Of a stretch of 64,000 nt of DNA, positions 55,014 to 64,000 are shown piece by piece. The stretch is from Limibacillus halophilus. GTDB taxonomy: Bacteria > Pseudomonadota > Alphaproteobacteria > Kiloniellales > CECT-8803. The stretch lies in assembly GCF_014191775.1 (NCBI RefSeq), contig NZ_JACHXA010000003.1:248001-312000 (forward strand), given 5' to 3'. The stretch's first letter is position 1; each line of letters opens with the position of its first letter. The position numbers were made by a program, and so were the translations under genes. The notes beneath the pieces are model-generated. The model worked only from the letters and a program-made list of their open reading frames with translations. It did not search any database and had not been told where the DNA came from.

Positions 55014-56177
55014 CTACTTACGGAATAGGAACTCGCGGCCCAGTTTCACGCGAGGTTCGCCATCGTATTCGATGATATCAGCGGTGGCGTAGGTCTCTGA
55101 CCAGCGGTCGGGCAGGTAAGACCCGGTCCCTACCACATCCAGGGGAACCCCGGCTTCGGCCATGACCTTGCACTTGGCGGGACTAAAGCCCGAGGAGGCG
55201 ACAATCTTGACCGCCGGGAACCCCGCTTCATCAAGCGCCTCACGTAGCCGCCATACGGCGGCGGCGGAAACACCCGCTCCCACCAAGTATCGCAGTTCTT
55301 CTTCATTTCGGTAGCCGCGTATTGCCGTCGGACAATTACGCTCCAGCACCGCATAGGACCCAGCAGGATCCAGCCCTTCCATGAAACGGCTGCCTGGCAC
55401 GTCCAGCCGCACCGACAGAGTGCCCGCGGCGGCACGCTCCGGAAAGCGCTTGCAGACCACAAGGCTGTCCGTGATTTCCTGGCCGAAATAATCGACCAAG
55501 ACCGTCATGGGTTCATCCGGATAGGTCTCGTCATACATCTCGGCGGCCCGCAAAGTCGACCCGGCATAGCCGATCAAGCCGTGGGGCATCGTTCCTTTGC
55601 CGTTGCTCTGGCCAAAGAAGTGCGCGGTTGCATCGGTCGCGTTTGCACTAAATCCGATGGCGCCGACCTTGCGGCGGGCGCGTGCGGACCCCACCGAGGC
55701 AGCGTAAGCCATCAACTCAGCCATCTCCGTGCCCGCGCAGTGCCGGGCGTCCATGGCCAGGAAGGTGACCTTCGGCAAGTCGGCGCACATGGTGTAGGCG
55801 TTGTAGGCGGCAACACAAGCCGGCCCCAGCTTCATCAACAAGAGGGTTTCCAGATCCGACAGCTTCGACAAGGGTCCTGTGATGTAGAGCAGCGGCTCAC
55901 CGGCACCGACCCATTTACCCTCCTCGTAGCGCAGGTCGATCTCAACAGAGAACCCGCGCGCCGCAGCGATGCTGTTTAACCAATCAATCGCTATACGCGG
56001 CGCCGAGACAACCGGCCGCCGCATGAAGAGGGCATAGGTCGCCGTTACGTCGCCGAATTTTTCGACGATCTTGCGGGTTCGTCGGAAATACTGATCCGTC
56101 CAATCGCCAACCTCTGCATCCCCCGGCCAAGACTGTCCGAGCGTGCTACCAACCTTACCGCTGCCATCTGCGGGCAT
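55014..56177 (-). CDS. pncB: Nicotinate phosphoribosyltransferase
   Basis: 387 residues. It joins nicotinate and PRPP to give nicotinate mononucleotide for NAD salvage. Conserved parts are TDQYFRRTRKIVEKFGDVTATYALFMR, the AMDARHCAGTEMAELMAYAASVGSARA loop, STLRAAEMYDETYPDEPMTVLVDYFG and IVASSGFSPAKC with the VGTGSYLPD phosphate loop. It is 40 bases downstream of the DAHP synthase gene, on the same strand. Confidence 0.9.
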   Translation of the reverse strand: MPADGSGKVGSTLGQSWPGDAEVGDWTDQYFRRTRKIVEKFGDVTATYALFMRRPVVSAPRIAIDWLNSIAAARGFSVEIDLRYEEGKWVGAGEPLLYITGPLSKLSDLETLLLMKLGPACVAAYNAYTMCADLPKVTFLAMDARHCAGTEMAELMAYAASVGSARARRKVGAIGFSANATDATAHFFGQSNGKGTMPHGLIGYAGSTLRAAEMYDETYPDEPMTVLVDYFGQEITDSLVVCKRFPERAAAGTLSVRLDVPGSRFMEGLDPAGSYAVLERNCPTAIRGYRNEEELRYLVGAGVSAAAVWRLREALDEAGFPAVKIVASSGFSPAKCKVMAEAGVPLDVVGTGSYLPDRWSETYATADIIEYDGEPRVKLGREFLFRK

Positions 56178-56216
56178 AGCGTCGTCTCCCTATCGGGCGG
56201 AGAGGAAATCCAGAAC

Positions 56217-57608
56217 TTACTGAGCGGCGGCGAAACGATCTGTACCTTCGGCCATCGCGTTGCGCTCTTCCTTCAGCTGTTCGGCAATCAGGAACGCCAG
56301 TTCAAGTGCCTGGCTGGCGTTGAGGCGCGGGTCGCAGTAGGTGTGATACCTTGCACTAAGGCCGTCCTCGCTGATCGCTTGCGCGCCACCCAGGCATTCG
56401 GTGACATCCTGCCCAGTCATCTCGAAATGGACACCACCTGCGTAGGTACCCTCAGCCTTATGCACTGCAAAGAAGCCGCGTACCTCACTCAAAATTCGAT
56501 CGAAAGGCCGGGTCTTGAAACCGGTTGAGGACTTGATGGTATTGCCATGCATCGGATCGCAGGACCAGACCACCTGGAAGCCCTCGCGTTTGACGGCGCG
56601 CACCAGCGCAGGAAGCTTTTCCTCGACTTGCTCATGGCCCATGCGAGCGATTAGCGTCAGTCGCCCGGCATCGTTCTTGGGATTCAAAACCTCGATCAAG
56701 CGCAAGAGATCATCGGAATCCATGCTGGGTCCGCATTTCAAGCCCAACGGGTTCTCGACACCACGCAGGAACTCCACATGCGCCTCATCCGCCTTGCGGG
56801 TTCTGTCGCCGATCCACAGGAAATGCGCAGAACAGTCGTAAGACCGGCCGGTCAGGCTGTCGACGCGGGTCAAGGCTTGCTCATAGGGCAGCAACAGCGC
56901 TTCGTGGCTCGTGAAGAAATCAGTCTCGCGAAGCTGCGTGGCCGTTTCCGGTGTCAGCCCACATGCCGCCATGAAGGCCATTGTCTCGTCAATTCGCTGC
57001 GCAAGCGCCTCATAGCGCTCGCCTTGCGGACTGCCCGACACGAACTCCAGGTTCCAACCATGCACCTTGTGCAAATCGGCAAAGCCGCCTTGCGCGAACG
57101 CCCGTAAAAGGTTCAAGGTCGCCGCAGCCTGGTTGTAGGCCTGGATCATGCGCTGCGGATCGGGGATCCGGGATTCCGGGGTAAAGGCAATATCGTTGAT
57201 GATGTCACCACGATAGCTCGGCAACTCAACGCCATCGATTACCTCGGTGTCAGCAGAGCGTGGCTTGGCGAACTGCCCAGCCATGCGGCCCACCTTGACG
57301 ACGGGACAGGCAGCGCCAAAGGTCAAGACGACCGCCATCTGCAGCAGAACCCGAAAGGTATCGCGAATGTTGTTGGCGCGAAAATCGGCGAAGGCCTCCG
57401 CGCAGTCACCACCCTGGAGCAGAAAAGCGTCGCCCTGGGCCACTTTGGCGAGCTGGGCGCGCAGCAGACGCGCCTCGCCAGCGAATACCAACGGCGGATA
57501 GCTCGCTAATTTCGCTTCAACATCGGCGAGCGCCGCGGCGTCAGGATAGGTCGGAACCTGACGAATTGGCTTATCCCGCCAGGACTGCGGACTCCATGTC
57601 GCTACCAT
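56217..57608 (-). CDS. aroG: Class II DAHP synthase
   Basis: 463 residues from the ATG at 57608 ([19 protein letters not shown]). It makes DAHP, the first step of the shikimate pathway. Class II (plant/Mycobacterium type) signature parts are [59 protein letters not shown], the metal Cys-His set and [18 protein letters not shown]. Class II enzymes have other feedback control from AroFGH. Symbol follows function only. Confidence 0.94.
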   Translation of the reverse strand: MVATWSPQSWRDKPIRQVPTYPDAAALADVEAKLASYPPLVFAGEARLLRAQLAKVAQGDAFLLQGGDCAEAFADFRANNIRDTFRVLLQMAVVLTFGAACPVVKVGRMAGQFAKPRSADTEVIDGVELPSYRGDIINDIAFTPESRIPDPQRMIQAYNQAAATLNLLRAFAQGGFADLHKVHGWNLEFVSGSPQGERYEALAQRIDETMAFMAACGLTPETATQLRETDFFTSHEALLLPYEQALTRVDSLTGRSYDCSAHFLWIGDRTRKADEAHVEFLRGVENPLGLKCGPSMDSDDLLRLIEVLNPKNDAGRLTLIARMGHEQVEEKLPALVRAVKREGFQVVWSCDPMHGNTIKSSTGFKTRPFDRILSEVRGFFAVHKAEGTYAGGVHFEMTGQDVTECLGGAQAISEDGLSARYHTYCDPRLNASQALELAFLIAEQLKEERNAMAEGTDRFAAAQ

Positions 57609-57808
57609 CGAACGTCTTTCACCTTTCTCGGTTTGCACCCCGAAACGGGTGCCAGAGCCGCTGTTTTACCGCCGCAAGCCCTGCTAATCCAATAAAAAGC
57701 TCAATAAATGCCAAGTTCCCTTGACCAGCGGGTGCCCAAGGGTTCTATCCTTGTTGCCAAGCCGTAACTGGCAATTGAGAATTTTGGCGTGAGAATCAAG
57801 CAAAAGCG

Positions 57809-58684
57809 ATGTTCGGGAAGAGACGGTTTTTAATTAACGCACAAGGGAAAAGCTGTTTGCTTTTCCAGGATCGACGCGGAAAGGTCGTCGAGAGCCTGCC
57901 GTCTGCCAAAAAGCCCCCGGCCGACCAACCCATGATCGAAACGGCAATTCATGAAGAAGGCTGGGTCGCAGTAGAGGTCGATGGCGACAGCGGGGAAACC
58001 GAAATCAGCCTCGACGTCTCGAAAATCGCCCCCAATGCGCTTATCGGCGCAGGCAATATGTTGATCTCCCAGCCGACGGGCCCGGTGCGCTTGCGCTGTT
58101 TCGGCGCCGATTGGACCGAGACGGTCTTCAAAGCTGGGTCGGAAGCTGCAGCAGGTCTTTTACAAGCCGTTTCCGCCGGCATGGATGACGTCGGTCGTCA
58201 GCGGTTCACAACCAACCATGTCGATTTCTCCTCGCTCAAGGAGGATCAGAAAGACGCCTGCGAGAGTCTGTTCAAGCTTTTCGAGTTCTGGCGCGACCGG
58301 GCGTTTGCTTTCGACACCTCCGTGCTGGATTTCCTCCGTGCCCAAGGTCTTTTCGAGCGCTCCACTTTGGTGGAGCCCGATAGCGGAACATTGGGCGGTG
58401 TGTTTCTCTTCACCGGCCCTGGCTTCAAGCTCTACGGCAGCGATTGGCCACAGCACAGCATGGGGCTGCCGGTGACAGAGCAACCGGACCCGGTCTATGG
58501 CCGTTGGGTCGGCCAGACCTATGAGCGCCTGTTCCGCAGCAATGCCCCGGAAATGGTGCAGGTGGATGCAACCATCATGTCCTATCCCCTGCATGCTCCC
58601 CGGCGGTCATACATCTGTGCCAGGCTACCCTGGACCGCCGGAGAGCAACGACTCATTCTATCAGCCTCGGTTCTGCTTAACTGA
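57809..58684 (+). CDS. Unrecognised cytoplasmic protein
   Basis: 291 residues, no signal peptide or membrane helix. The N-terminus MFGKRRFLINAQGKSCLLFQDRRGKVV looks like a small beta domain; the C-terminal part (about 200-290) with GLPVTEQPDPVYGRWVGQTYERLFRS could be a PAS-like fold. I cannot assign a family. A possible promoter (TTGACC at 57721, 17 bases, TCTATC at 57744) precedes it. It converges with the next gene, overlapping by 8 bases. Confidence 0.65.
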   Translation: MFGKRRFLINAQGKSCLLFQDRRGKVVESLPSAKKPPADQPMIETAIHEEGWVAVEVDGDSGETEISLDVSKIAPNALIGAGNMLISQPTGPVRLRCFGADWTETVFKAGSEAAAGLLQAVSAGMDDVGRQRFTTNHVDFSSLKEDQKDACESLFKLFEFWRDRAFAFDTSVLDFLRAQGLFERSTLVEPDSGTLGGVFLFTGPGFKLYGSDWPQHSMGLPVTEQPDPVYGRWVGQTYERLFRSNAPEMVQVDATIMSYPLHAPRRSYICARLPWTAGEQRLILSASVLLN

Positions 58685-59411
58685 GAACCTCAAGGCTCTT
58701 TGCCATATCCCTTTCGAGTTCCTGGCGCGGTTTAGACAAAAGATAGAGTTGCACATCACCAAAGAAACAATTCCGCCAGTCGATGATCGGCTCAACCCGG
58801 CTGTACCCGTAGTTGGCAACAACGCCCTTTTCAACGAGCGCCGGCACCGCTAGTGCGCAGGTTATGTCAGTATCCCAGAAATGGAATCCGAAGGTACGGG
58901 ACAACAGCGGCACAAGCTTGGCCAAGCCGGTTCCTCTGACCTGCGGATGGAACCAAGCATTGCCGCTGTAGCAAACCAAACCGCTCACCCGTTCCGCGGA
59001 AGGCGCGGTGCAGGTAATCATCTCCTCCGGGAAAGCTGACGCCTGGGGGTCGGCATAAACAAAACGAAGACTTTCGGCTTCGATCTTAAAATTGGTGTCC
59101 TGCCAGTCATAAAGTTTGGCACATTGAGCACCCACAAATGTTCCTTCACGATCCCTCAGGCAAAGCCAAAATGCCCGGTCGGGGCCAACGTCACTGACAC
59201 GGGGGTCGAACATAGGGGTCAGCGGATACCAGCCCCGATCTTCGTGCTTCTGATTGTAATCCAGCAACGCAGCGAAGTCCGTTTCCAACGTCACGGAAAT
59301 ACCCAAGTTGGCAAGTTTCTTATGCAACGCCTCGATCAACGCCAAGGCATCAGGTTCCCGCGTTACGATAGGATCGAGACGGACATCATCGGATAAAAAT
59401 AGATCAGGCAT
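58677..59411 (-). CDS. Unrecognised protein, possible GNAT fold
   Basis: 244 residues without signal peptide. The segment YSGNAWFHPQVRGTGLAKLVPLL (about 148-170) resembles the acetyl-CoA-binding loop of GNAT enzymes (R-G-x-G-x-A), and FWLCLRDREGTFVGAQCAKL has the strand pair that precedes it. The first 70 residues and the cysteine-containing CAPSAERVSGLVC stretch are not typical. Family and function remain open. Confidence 0.65.
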   Translation of the reverse strand: MPDLFLSDDVRLDPIVTREPDALALIEALHKKLANLGISVTLETDFAALLDYNQKHEDRGWYPLTPMFDPRVSDVGPDRAFWLCLRDREGTFVGAQCAKLYDWQDTNFKIEAESLRFVYADPQASAFPEEMITCTAPSAERVSGLVCYSGNAWFHPQVRGTGLAKLVPLLSRTFGFHFWDTDITCALAVPALVEKGVVANYGYSRVEPIIDWRNCFFGDVQLYLLSKPRQELERDMAKSLEVLS

Positions 59412-59507
59412 AGCATCCTCCTGGATAAGGTTATGGAGGATGCGATTTTAACGCTTTTACGTGCGTTGTCTTAGGTTAAGTTACAGCCTAAAGTTTTATC
59501 TATTTTC

Positions 59508-60872
59508 TCAATCCCGGCTGAACGGCTCTCGTAGCGTCACGAACTCCTCTGCCGCACTTGGGTGGATGCCAACGGTTTCATCAAAAACTTGTTTTGTAGC
59601 ACCCGCCTTAATGGCAATCGCGATTCCCTGAATGATCTCAGGCGCATCAACCCCCATCATATGCGCACCCACTACTCGCTGACTGGCTTGGTCGACGACC
59701 AGCTTCATCATGGTCTGCTCCTGTCGGCCGGAAAGCGTGTGCTTCATCGGGCGGAAGCGGGACTGATAGATATCCAGTTTACCAAACTTTTTACGCGCGT
59801 CGCTTTCACTCAACCCTACGGTGCCTATGGGTGGCTGACTGAAAACCGCCGACGGCACGTTCTCGTGCGACAGGCCACGCGGTTTGCCGCGATAGACCGT
59901 ATCGACGAAAGCCATTGCCTCACCAATCGCCACCGGCGTCAGGTTGATCCGATTGGTGACATCGCCCACGGCATAGATATTGGCCTGGCTGCTGCGAGAA
60001 AACTCGTCCACTTTGATGGCACCGCCTTCAGCTAGCGCGACACCGGCTTCTTCAAGTCCAATACCCATCGTGTTTGGGTGCCGACCAGTTGCATACATCA
60101 TCTGGTCGGCGGTGATCACGTCGCCATCGGTCAAATGGATGGACAGGCGGCCGTCATCGGCCCGCATCATGCTGGTCAGTTCGGTCTCTACCCTCAAATC
60201 AATACCTTTGACGACCAATTCCTCGCTCAGAGCATCGCGGAGACTTTCATCAAACCCGCGCAGAATCTTCTCGCCTCTGTAGACCAAGGTCACATCGCTG
60301 CCCAGACCGTTGAAAATTCCAGCAAACTCGACGGCGATGAAGCCGCCTCCGGCGATCACGATACGCTCGGGCAGCGCATCAAGGTGGAAAGCCTGATTGG
60401 AGGAGATAGCCATCTCCGTGCCCGGCTTGTTCGGAATAAAGGGATGGCCGCCGGTCGCAACCAAGATAGTTTCCGCCGTGAAGGATTTGCCTTCGACCGA
60501 TACCGTGTTCTTGTCCAACAAGACGGCGCGACCGTCATGCATCTCGACATCCGCACCCGTCAGGAGTTTGCGATAGACGCCTTCCAGGCGCGCGATCTCG
60601 CGATCTTTGTTCTCAATTAAGGTCTTCCAATCAAAGGTGGGTTCACCCGGCAGGCTCCAGCCATACCCGGCCCCATCCTCGAAATCTTCGGCAAAGTGGC
60701 TGGCATAGACGAGAAGCTTTTTCGGAACACAGCCGCGAATGACGCAGGTACCGCCGTAACGATACTCTTCGGCAATGGCGACCTTTGCGCCCGTTCCCGC
60801 AGCCATGCGGGCGGCGCGCACGCCGCCGGATCCGGCACCAATTACGAAAAGATCATAGTCAAATCGGCTCAT
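59508..60872 (-). CDS. gor: Glutathione-disulfide reductase
   Basis: 454 residues. It reduces oxidised glutathione with NADPH. FAD site GAGSGGVRAAR (about 12-22), redox disulfide in GGTCVIRGCVPKKLL (Cys43 and Cys48), NADPH site AGGGFIAVEFAGIF and the C-terminal interface HPSAAEEFVTL with the active-site histidine. The sequence is typical of GRs in alphaproteobacteria that also have grxD. Confidence 0.95.
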   Translation of the reverse strand: MSRFDYDLFVIGAGSGGVRAARMAAGTGAKVAIAEEYRYGGTCVIRGCVPKKLLVYASHFAEDFEDGAGYGWSLPGEPTFDWKTLIENKDREIARLEGVYRKLLTGADVEMHDGRAVLLDKNTVSVEGKSFTAETILVATGGHPFIPNKPGTEMAISSNQAFHLDALPERIVIAGGGFIAVEFAGIFNGLGSDVTLVYRGEKILRGFDESLRDALSEELVVKGIDLRVETELTSMMRADDGRLSIHLTDGDVITADQMMYATGRHPNTMGIGLEEAGVALAEGGAIKVDEFSRSSQANIYAVGDVTNRINLTPVAIGEAMAFVDTVYRGKPRGLSHENVPSAVFSQPPIGTVGLSESDARKKFGKLDIYQSRFRPMKHTLSGRQEQTMMKLVVDQASQRVVGAHMMGVDAPEIIQGIAIAIKAGATKQVFDETVGIHPSAAEEFVTLREPFSRD

Positions 60873-60924
60873 TCAACTTTTCCCATAGTCAGTGCTCCAC
60901 GATGGGAGCAAACAACAGATGCCC

Positions 60925-62373
60925 CTATGCGGTCAGCGATTCCTTCGGTAAGGAGGCCATGAAAGCACGCTGTGATCCGCGCCAGCGGTAGACCGCCCAA
61001 CCCAGCGCGACAATCGCTTGAACCGCAGCGCCTGCAAAGGCGGTCCAAGGCTCCAATGCGGTAGCTGGCGTGAAGGTCGAGGCCAGACGATGCAGCCCCA
61101 TGCCCTGCAGCACCAGCGGCACCAGCATGTAAAGGAGCCCCAACCAAAAGATTGTCATCAAGTCCGCACGTCCACGCAGCTTGCCAAAGGACATTCCCAG
61201 GATGATGCCGACATCACGGAGCAACAGCGCCAAGCTTGCCAGCACTAAGGCCTGGAGATGTTGATCCGCTCGGCGTCCGAAATAATCGATGAACTCACGG
61301 TCGATCCACTCGCCTTCGATACCAAGAAATGCTGCGGCGAGACCAAAAATCAAGGTCAAAGCCAATGCCGGAAACCAACGTGGGATCCGCTCCTGCAATC
61401 TGCTCTCGCGACCGCGAAGGGCATCCAGGAACCGTCCGATATCCTGGGGATCCTTGCGATCCGCAAACAGCGCCAGATAGGTGCCAATACCCAACACCGC
61501 GCCAAACAATGCTGCCTGAATACCAGGAGAGTCGGCGCAAGTGGCGCAAGCCGTCACCAGGAAACCATTCAGATAGGCAGCAAACAGCAGCAGAAACAAA
61601 GCCCAGCCCCAGGGGCGGGTTCGCAGCTGCAATTCCTCACGCATCAACCGCAGGCACGACGCCACTGCCGCGATCAAAAAGAAGAGCTTGCTGCCGATAA
61701 TGAAAGATCCCGCCGAAAAGCTAAGTCCATACCAATCAACAGCAGGATGCGCGCCGTAGATCGAGGCGACTGCGTCCTGCCCAAAGAAAAAGGTGCCGTC
61801 GGCACCCGCCAACAGCAGATACGCCAGCAAACCCGCGCCTTGGCAAAACCCGATGGCGAGTGTTTGCCGGTCATGGCGCTTGCGCAGAAGCACCAGGGCC
61901 GCCGCCAACGCCACGGCCTGAGCGAGCAAGGCATCAATGATAAAGGACAGTAACTCCAGACCCAGAGCGCCCGGCCCGTAACCCCACAGCGCGTGCCCTT
62001 CGACACCCTTCAGGCGTCCGATGACCAGAAATCCCAGAAAGACGATCGCCGCGAGCCACGTAAAGGCGGTCGCGCCGAGCATCTTCCCCCAAGTCATCTG
62101 CCATGCGCCCATGGAGGAGAGCCGCTGCCAATCCCATGTGGCGCCGCGCAACTCGCTGGCCAAACCCGATGCCGCGCGTCTGGTTCCCCACAGGATAGCG
62201 GTCAAAAAGAAGCCGATCTTGCCGGTCAGTGTATAACCCTCGGAGAGGTCGGTGATGCTACCGCCCGCTTCCAGGAGAGCCACAAGAAGGCCAGCCAGAA
62301 CCGCGAGGCCGATCAGGCGTGACGTACTGATCTCCAACCAAAGATTGCGGCGAAACTCGGGATTCAACATCAT
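60925..62373 (-). CDS. ABC-2 type exporter permease
   Basis: 482 residues with about twelve hydrophobic segments, more than the usual six, so it may be a fused or extended permease. No catalytic motif is seen. The ATG overlaps the stop of the ATPase gene by 4 bases, so the two form one transporter. Substrate unknown. Confidence 0.82.
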   Translation of the reverse strand: MMLNPEFRRNLWLEISTSRLIGLAVLAGLLVALLEAGGSITDLSEGYTLTGKIGFFLTAILWGTRRAASGLASELRGATWDWQRLSSMGAWQMTWGKMLGATAFTWLAAIVFLGFLVIGRLKGVEGHALWGYGPGALGLELLSFIIDALLAQAVALAAALVLLRKRHDRQTLAIGFCQGAGLLAYLLLAGADGTFFFGQDAVASIYGAHPAVDWYGLSFSAGSFIIGSKLFFLIAAVASCLRLMREELQLRTRPWGWALFLLLFAAYLNGFLVTACATCADSPGIQAALFGAVLGIGTYLALFADRKDPQDIGRFLDALRGRESRLQERIPRWFPALALTLIFGLAAAFLGIEGEWIDREFIDYFGRRADQHLQALVLASLALLLRDVGIILGMSFGKLRGRADLMTIFWLGLLYMLVPLVLQGMGLHRLASTFTPATALEPWTAFAGAAVQAIVALGWAVYRWRGSQRAFMASLPKESLTA

Positions 62374-63341
62374 GACCGCACCTCCTTGGATGACCCGCCG
62401 GCCCTTTCCCGAACAAGGCGCTCACGGTAGAGGCTTTGCAAGTCAGCCTCTCGAACCGCAAACTCGCTGACCTTGCAATCGGCGGCCAGGAGCCCGGCCA
62501 AAAGCGCGTGGCGAGCCTGCTGATCCGCCGGGATACGGACCAATGCCGAAAGCGTGTCGGCTCCACGAACAACCGCACCGGCCTGCTCGGCGAGGAGCCC
62601 CTGGAGGAGGTCGCCAAAATTTTCCTTCGGCTCGGACAGCGTAATCTGCAGCGCCACGGTCCCGGCAGCCTCGCCCTCGTCGTCCTCGACCCGCCTATGC
62701 TCGATCAAGCGGCCGTCGGATAGCAGCAGCATTTCGGTCGCATAGTCCGAAAGTTCGGCCAGAATGTGAGAGGAAACCAAAAAGGTCATGCCGTCATCGC
62801 GCAAACCGCGCAGCAACGTTGACAAGTCGTCGCGCGCTTCGGGGTCCAGGCCGGAGGCAGGCTCGTCGAGGATCACGAACCGGGGATCGTGCAGGATCGC
62901 CTGGGCAATGCCCAGGCGCTGGCGAAGTCCGCGTGATAGCGTACCGGCCGCCTGATCCAGCCGATCGGATAGGCCGACACGTTCGGCGGCTTTCAGGGTC
63001 GCCTTTTCGGCCTCAGCCATCGTCATGCCCTGGGATAGGCCCCGATAAAGCAAGCAGCGGCGCACCGTGAGTTGCTCATAAACCCCGAAAAAATCGGAAA
63101 GGTAACCGAGGAAGCGGTGACAGTGCCGGGGGTCTTCGCTCAAATCGACGCCTTCGATCACCACACGTCCGGCCGAGGGGCGTTCCAGTGCGGCAAGGCA
63201 GCGCATCAAGGTTGTTTTACCCGCGCCATTCGGACCGACGAGGGCCGTAATAGCGCCCGGCTCCAGTGTAAAGCTTACGCCGTGCAAAGCCCGATTGCCC
63301 GGGTAGTCGAAAACCAGTCCCTCCACGGTCAGCAAGGCCAT
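62370..63341 (-). CDS. ABC-2 type exporter ATP-binding protein
   Basis: 323 residues. Walker A GPNGAGKTTLMR (about 36-47), signature LSRGLRQRLGIAQAIL (about 138-153) and Walker B FVILDEPASGLD (about 160-171). The FFGVYEQLTVRRCL Q-loop region is typical of the CcmA/DrrA-like exporters. The C-terminal 90 residues form an additional domain. It follows the XRE regulator by 24 bases and may be under its control. Confidence 0.93.
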   Translation of the reverse strand: MALLTVEGLVFDYPGNRALHGVSFTLEPGAITALVGPNGAGKTTLMRCLAALERPSAGRVVIEGVDLSEDPRHCHRFLGYLSDFFGVYEQLTVRRCLLYRGLSQGMTMAEAEKATLKAAERVGLSDRLDQAAGTLSRGLRQRLGIAQAILHDPRFVILDEPASGLDPEARDDLSTLLRGLRDDGMTFLVSSHILAELSDYATEMLLLSDGRLIEHRRVEDDEGEAAGTVALQITLSEPKENFGDLLQGLLAEQAGAVVRGADTLSALVRIPADQQARHALLAGLLAADCKVSEFAVREADLQSLYRERLVRERAGGSSKEVRS

Positions 63342-63365
63342 ACCGGAACTCCCTACATCAACGCG

Positions 63366-63707
63366 TTAACCGACGCGCTGGGTTAACTGGTCCAGGGTCC
63401 GTTCCGCCTCGCTCAATTGCTGGCGCAAGGTCTCGACCATGCCACGAATCTCACGGCTTTCATTGGAACCGCTGTCGGACGGTGCGCCGTCGCTACCGCC
63501 ACTCAACAGCCAGTTCACACTGACATTCAGGATGCCCGCAAGCACCATGAGCTTGTTGGCGCGCACATCTCCCCTATCCGCTTCCCAAGCCCTAACCGTA
63601 TCGGGTTTGACGCCTAGCTTGCGTGCGAGCAACGTCACGGAAATCTCCATCCTTTCCCGCGATTGCTTGATTCGGCTGCCAAGCGTTTCGGCCGATTCCT
63701 TAGTCAT
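63366..63707 (-). CDS. XRE-family DNA-binding protein
   Basis: 113 residues. The helix-turn-helix (about 10-65) includes GSRIKQSRERMEISVTLLARKLGVKPDTVRAWEAD and a MVLAGILNVSVNWLL helix; the C-terminal (about 75-113) is a coiled coil with VETLRQQLSEAERTLDQL. Such cytoplasmic regulators often control adjacent exporters. Start is the ATG at 63707. Confidence 0.88.
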   Translation of the reverse strand: MTKESAETLGSRIKQSRERMEISVTLLARKLGVKPDTVRAWEADRGDVRANKLMVLAGILNVSVNWLLSGGSDGAPSDSGSNESREIRGMVETLRQQLSEAERTLDQLTQRVG

Positions 63708-63746
63708 ATCAACTCCTGTTCGTTTGATGATTTGTGGTTCCTCGCT

Positions 63747-63785
63747 AAAAAAACAATGACGGCGCAGATCACTACGCCGTCATTG
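63747..63785 (-). terminator. Intrinsic terminator of gabD
   Basis: CAATGACGGCG (63754-63764) and CGCCGTCATTG (63775-63785) form a perfect eleven-base-pair stem. Seven A residues at 63747-63753 are the U-tract on minus. It lies 27 bases after the gabD stop and isolates it from the XRE gene. Confidence 0.93.
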
Positions 63786-63812
63786 CGCAAACCGAACCGC
63801 AAAAGGAAGCGA

Positions 63813-64000
63813 TTACACGCCGCCCATGCAAAGGTACTTAATCTCCACGAAGTCATCGATGCCGTACTTCGAGCCTTCACGGCCCACGCCGGATTCCTTG
63901 ACCCCGCCAAACGGCGCTACTTCGGTTGAAATAATACCGGTATTGATACCGACAATGCCGTACTCAACGGCCTCGGCAACACGCCAGACGCGCCCGATAT
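63813..64000 (-). CDS. gabD: Succinate-semialdehyde dehydrogenase, C-terminal part (cut by window edge)
   Basis: The last 62 residues are seen. [21 protein letters not shown] followed by [20 protein letters not shown] is the canonical C-terminus of the NADP-dependent succinate-semialdehyde/glutarate-semialdehyde dehydrogenases. It oxidises the aldehyde from GABA or putrescine breakdown. The rest lies beyond 64000. Confidence 0.9.
   Translation of the reverse strand, partial: IGRVWRVAEAVEYGIVGINTGIISTEVAPFGGVKESGVGREGSKYGIDDFVEIKYLCMGGV

Overview
The window reads as a stretch of chromosome from an alphaproteobacterium, most likely of Rhodospirillales/Kiloniellales type. Pointers are the separate small PurL with PurS and PurQ, the DUF1476 zeta-type ATPase inhibitor, a DUF1127 protein, CbtAB cobalt-transport genes, a class II DAHP synthase, the sfsA-map-radC order, a TRAP/ABC-rich gene style and many GTG/TTG starts with 4-bp ATGA, GTGA or TTGA overlaps. 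Base composition is uniformly GC-rich except for one clearly AT-rich gene at 37950-38402. There is no prophage, transposase, integrase or CRISPR array. The gene set is mostly housekeeping, with several small accessory modules.

Layout. 1-4231 (minus): a polyamine-type ABC operon (binding protein, two permeases, ATPase) with an MFS gene cut by the window edge as its last member. 4335-6379 (minus): a small c-type cytochrome, mobA and fdhD, i.e. molybdoenzyme/formate dehydrogenase maturation. 6400-12075: a riboswitch-like leader and cbtBA (cobalt import), a large multi-cluster ferredoxin coupled to an NlpC/P60 peptidase, a small membrane protein and moaA. 12112-15323 (minus): a three-gene operon with a GNAT-C39 peptidase fusion, a RimK-like ATP-grasp ligase with an extra N-terminal domain, and a secreted protein. 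15500-23268: NAD kinase, a 2-oxoglutarate oxygenase, DUF1127, a LysR regulator with a striking inverted-repeat region, a deacetylase-HAD-AbrB membrane protein operon, an SDR, tRNA-Leu(UAA) and a lone cyclic-nucleotide-binding domain. 23393-27963: YcaQ glycosylase, then a copper module (CueR-type promoter, copL-like gene, CopA with eight Met/His repeats, CopB). 28018-33250 (minus): metalloprotease-like protein, PKHD hydroxylase, purB, radC, map, sfsA. 33392-37616: lipoprotein, CinA-type protein, DUF1476, NRDE protein, purC, rpsD. 37617-38402: terminators, a candidate structured RNA and the AT-rich orphan gene. 38399-45764 (minus): VOC protein, grxD, bolA, purL-purQ-DUF1089-purS, trmJ, cimA. 45901-57608: choline sulfatase, GNAT, cysS-gltX, nadE, an AraC/MFS divergent pair, nicotinate phosphoribosyltransferase, class II DAHP synthase. 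57809-64000: two unrecognised genes, glutathione reductase, an XRE-ABC exporter set and the C-terminus of gabD.

How the parts fit together. mobA, moaA, fdhD, the cytochrome and the ferredoxin all point to a molybdenum-dependent formate dehydrogenase encoded elsewhere. NAD metabolism is represented three times (nadK, nadE, nicotinate phosphoribosyltransferase). Purine synthesis is split between purC on plus and purB and purSQL on minus. The least conventional parts are the GNAT-C39/ATP-grasp/secreted-protein operon, the structured intergenic region and AT-rich gene after rpsD, the nested operator before the LysR gene, and the attenuator-like leader before cbtB. I have not found a complete new system that the sequence alone would prove; the first of these is the best candidate.
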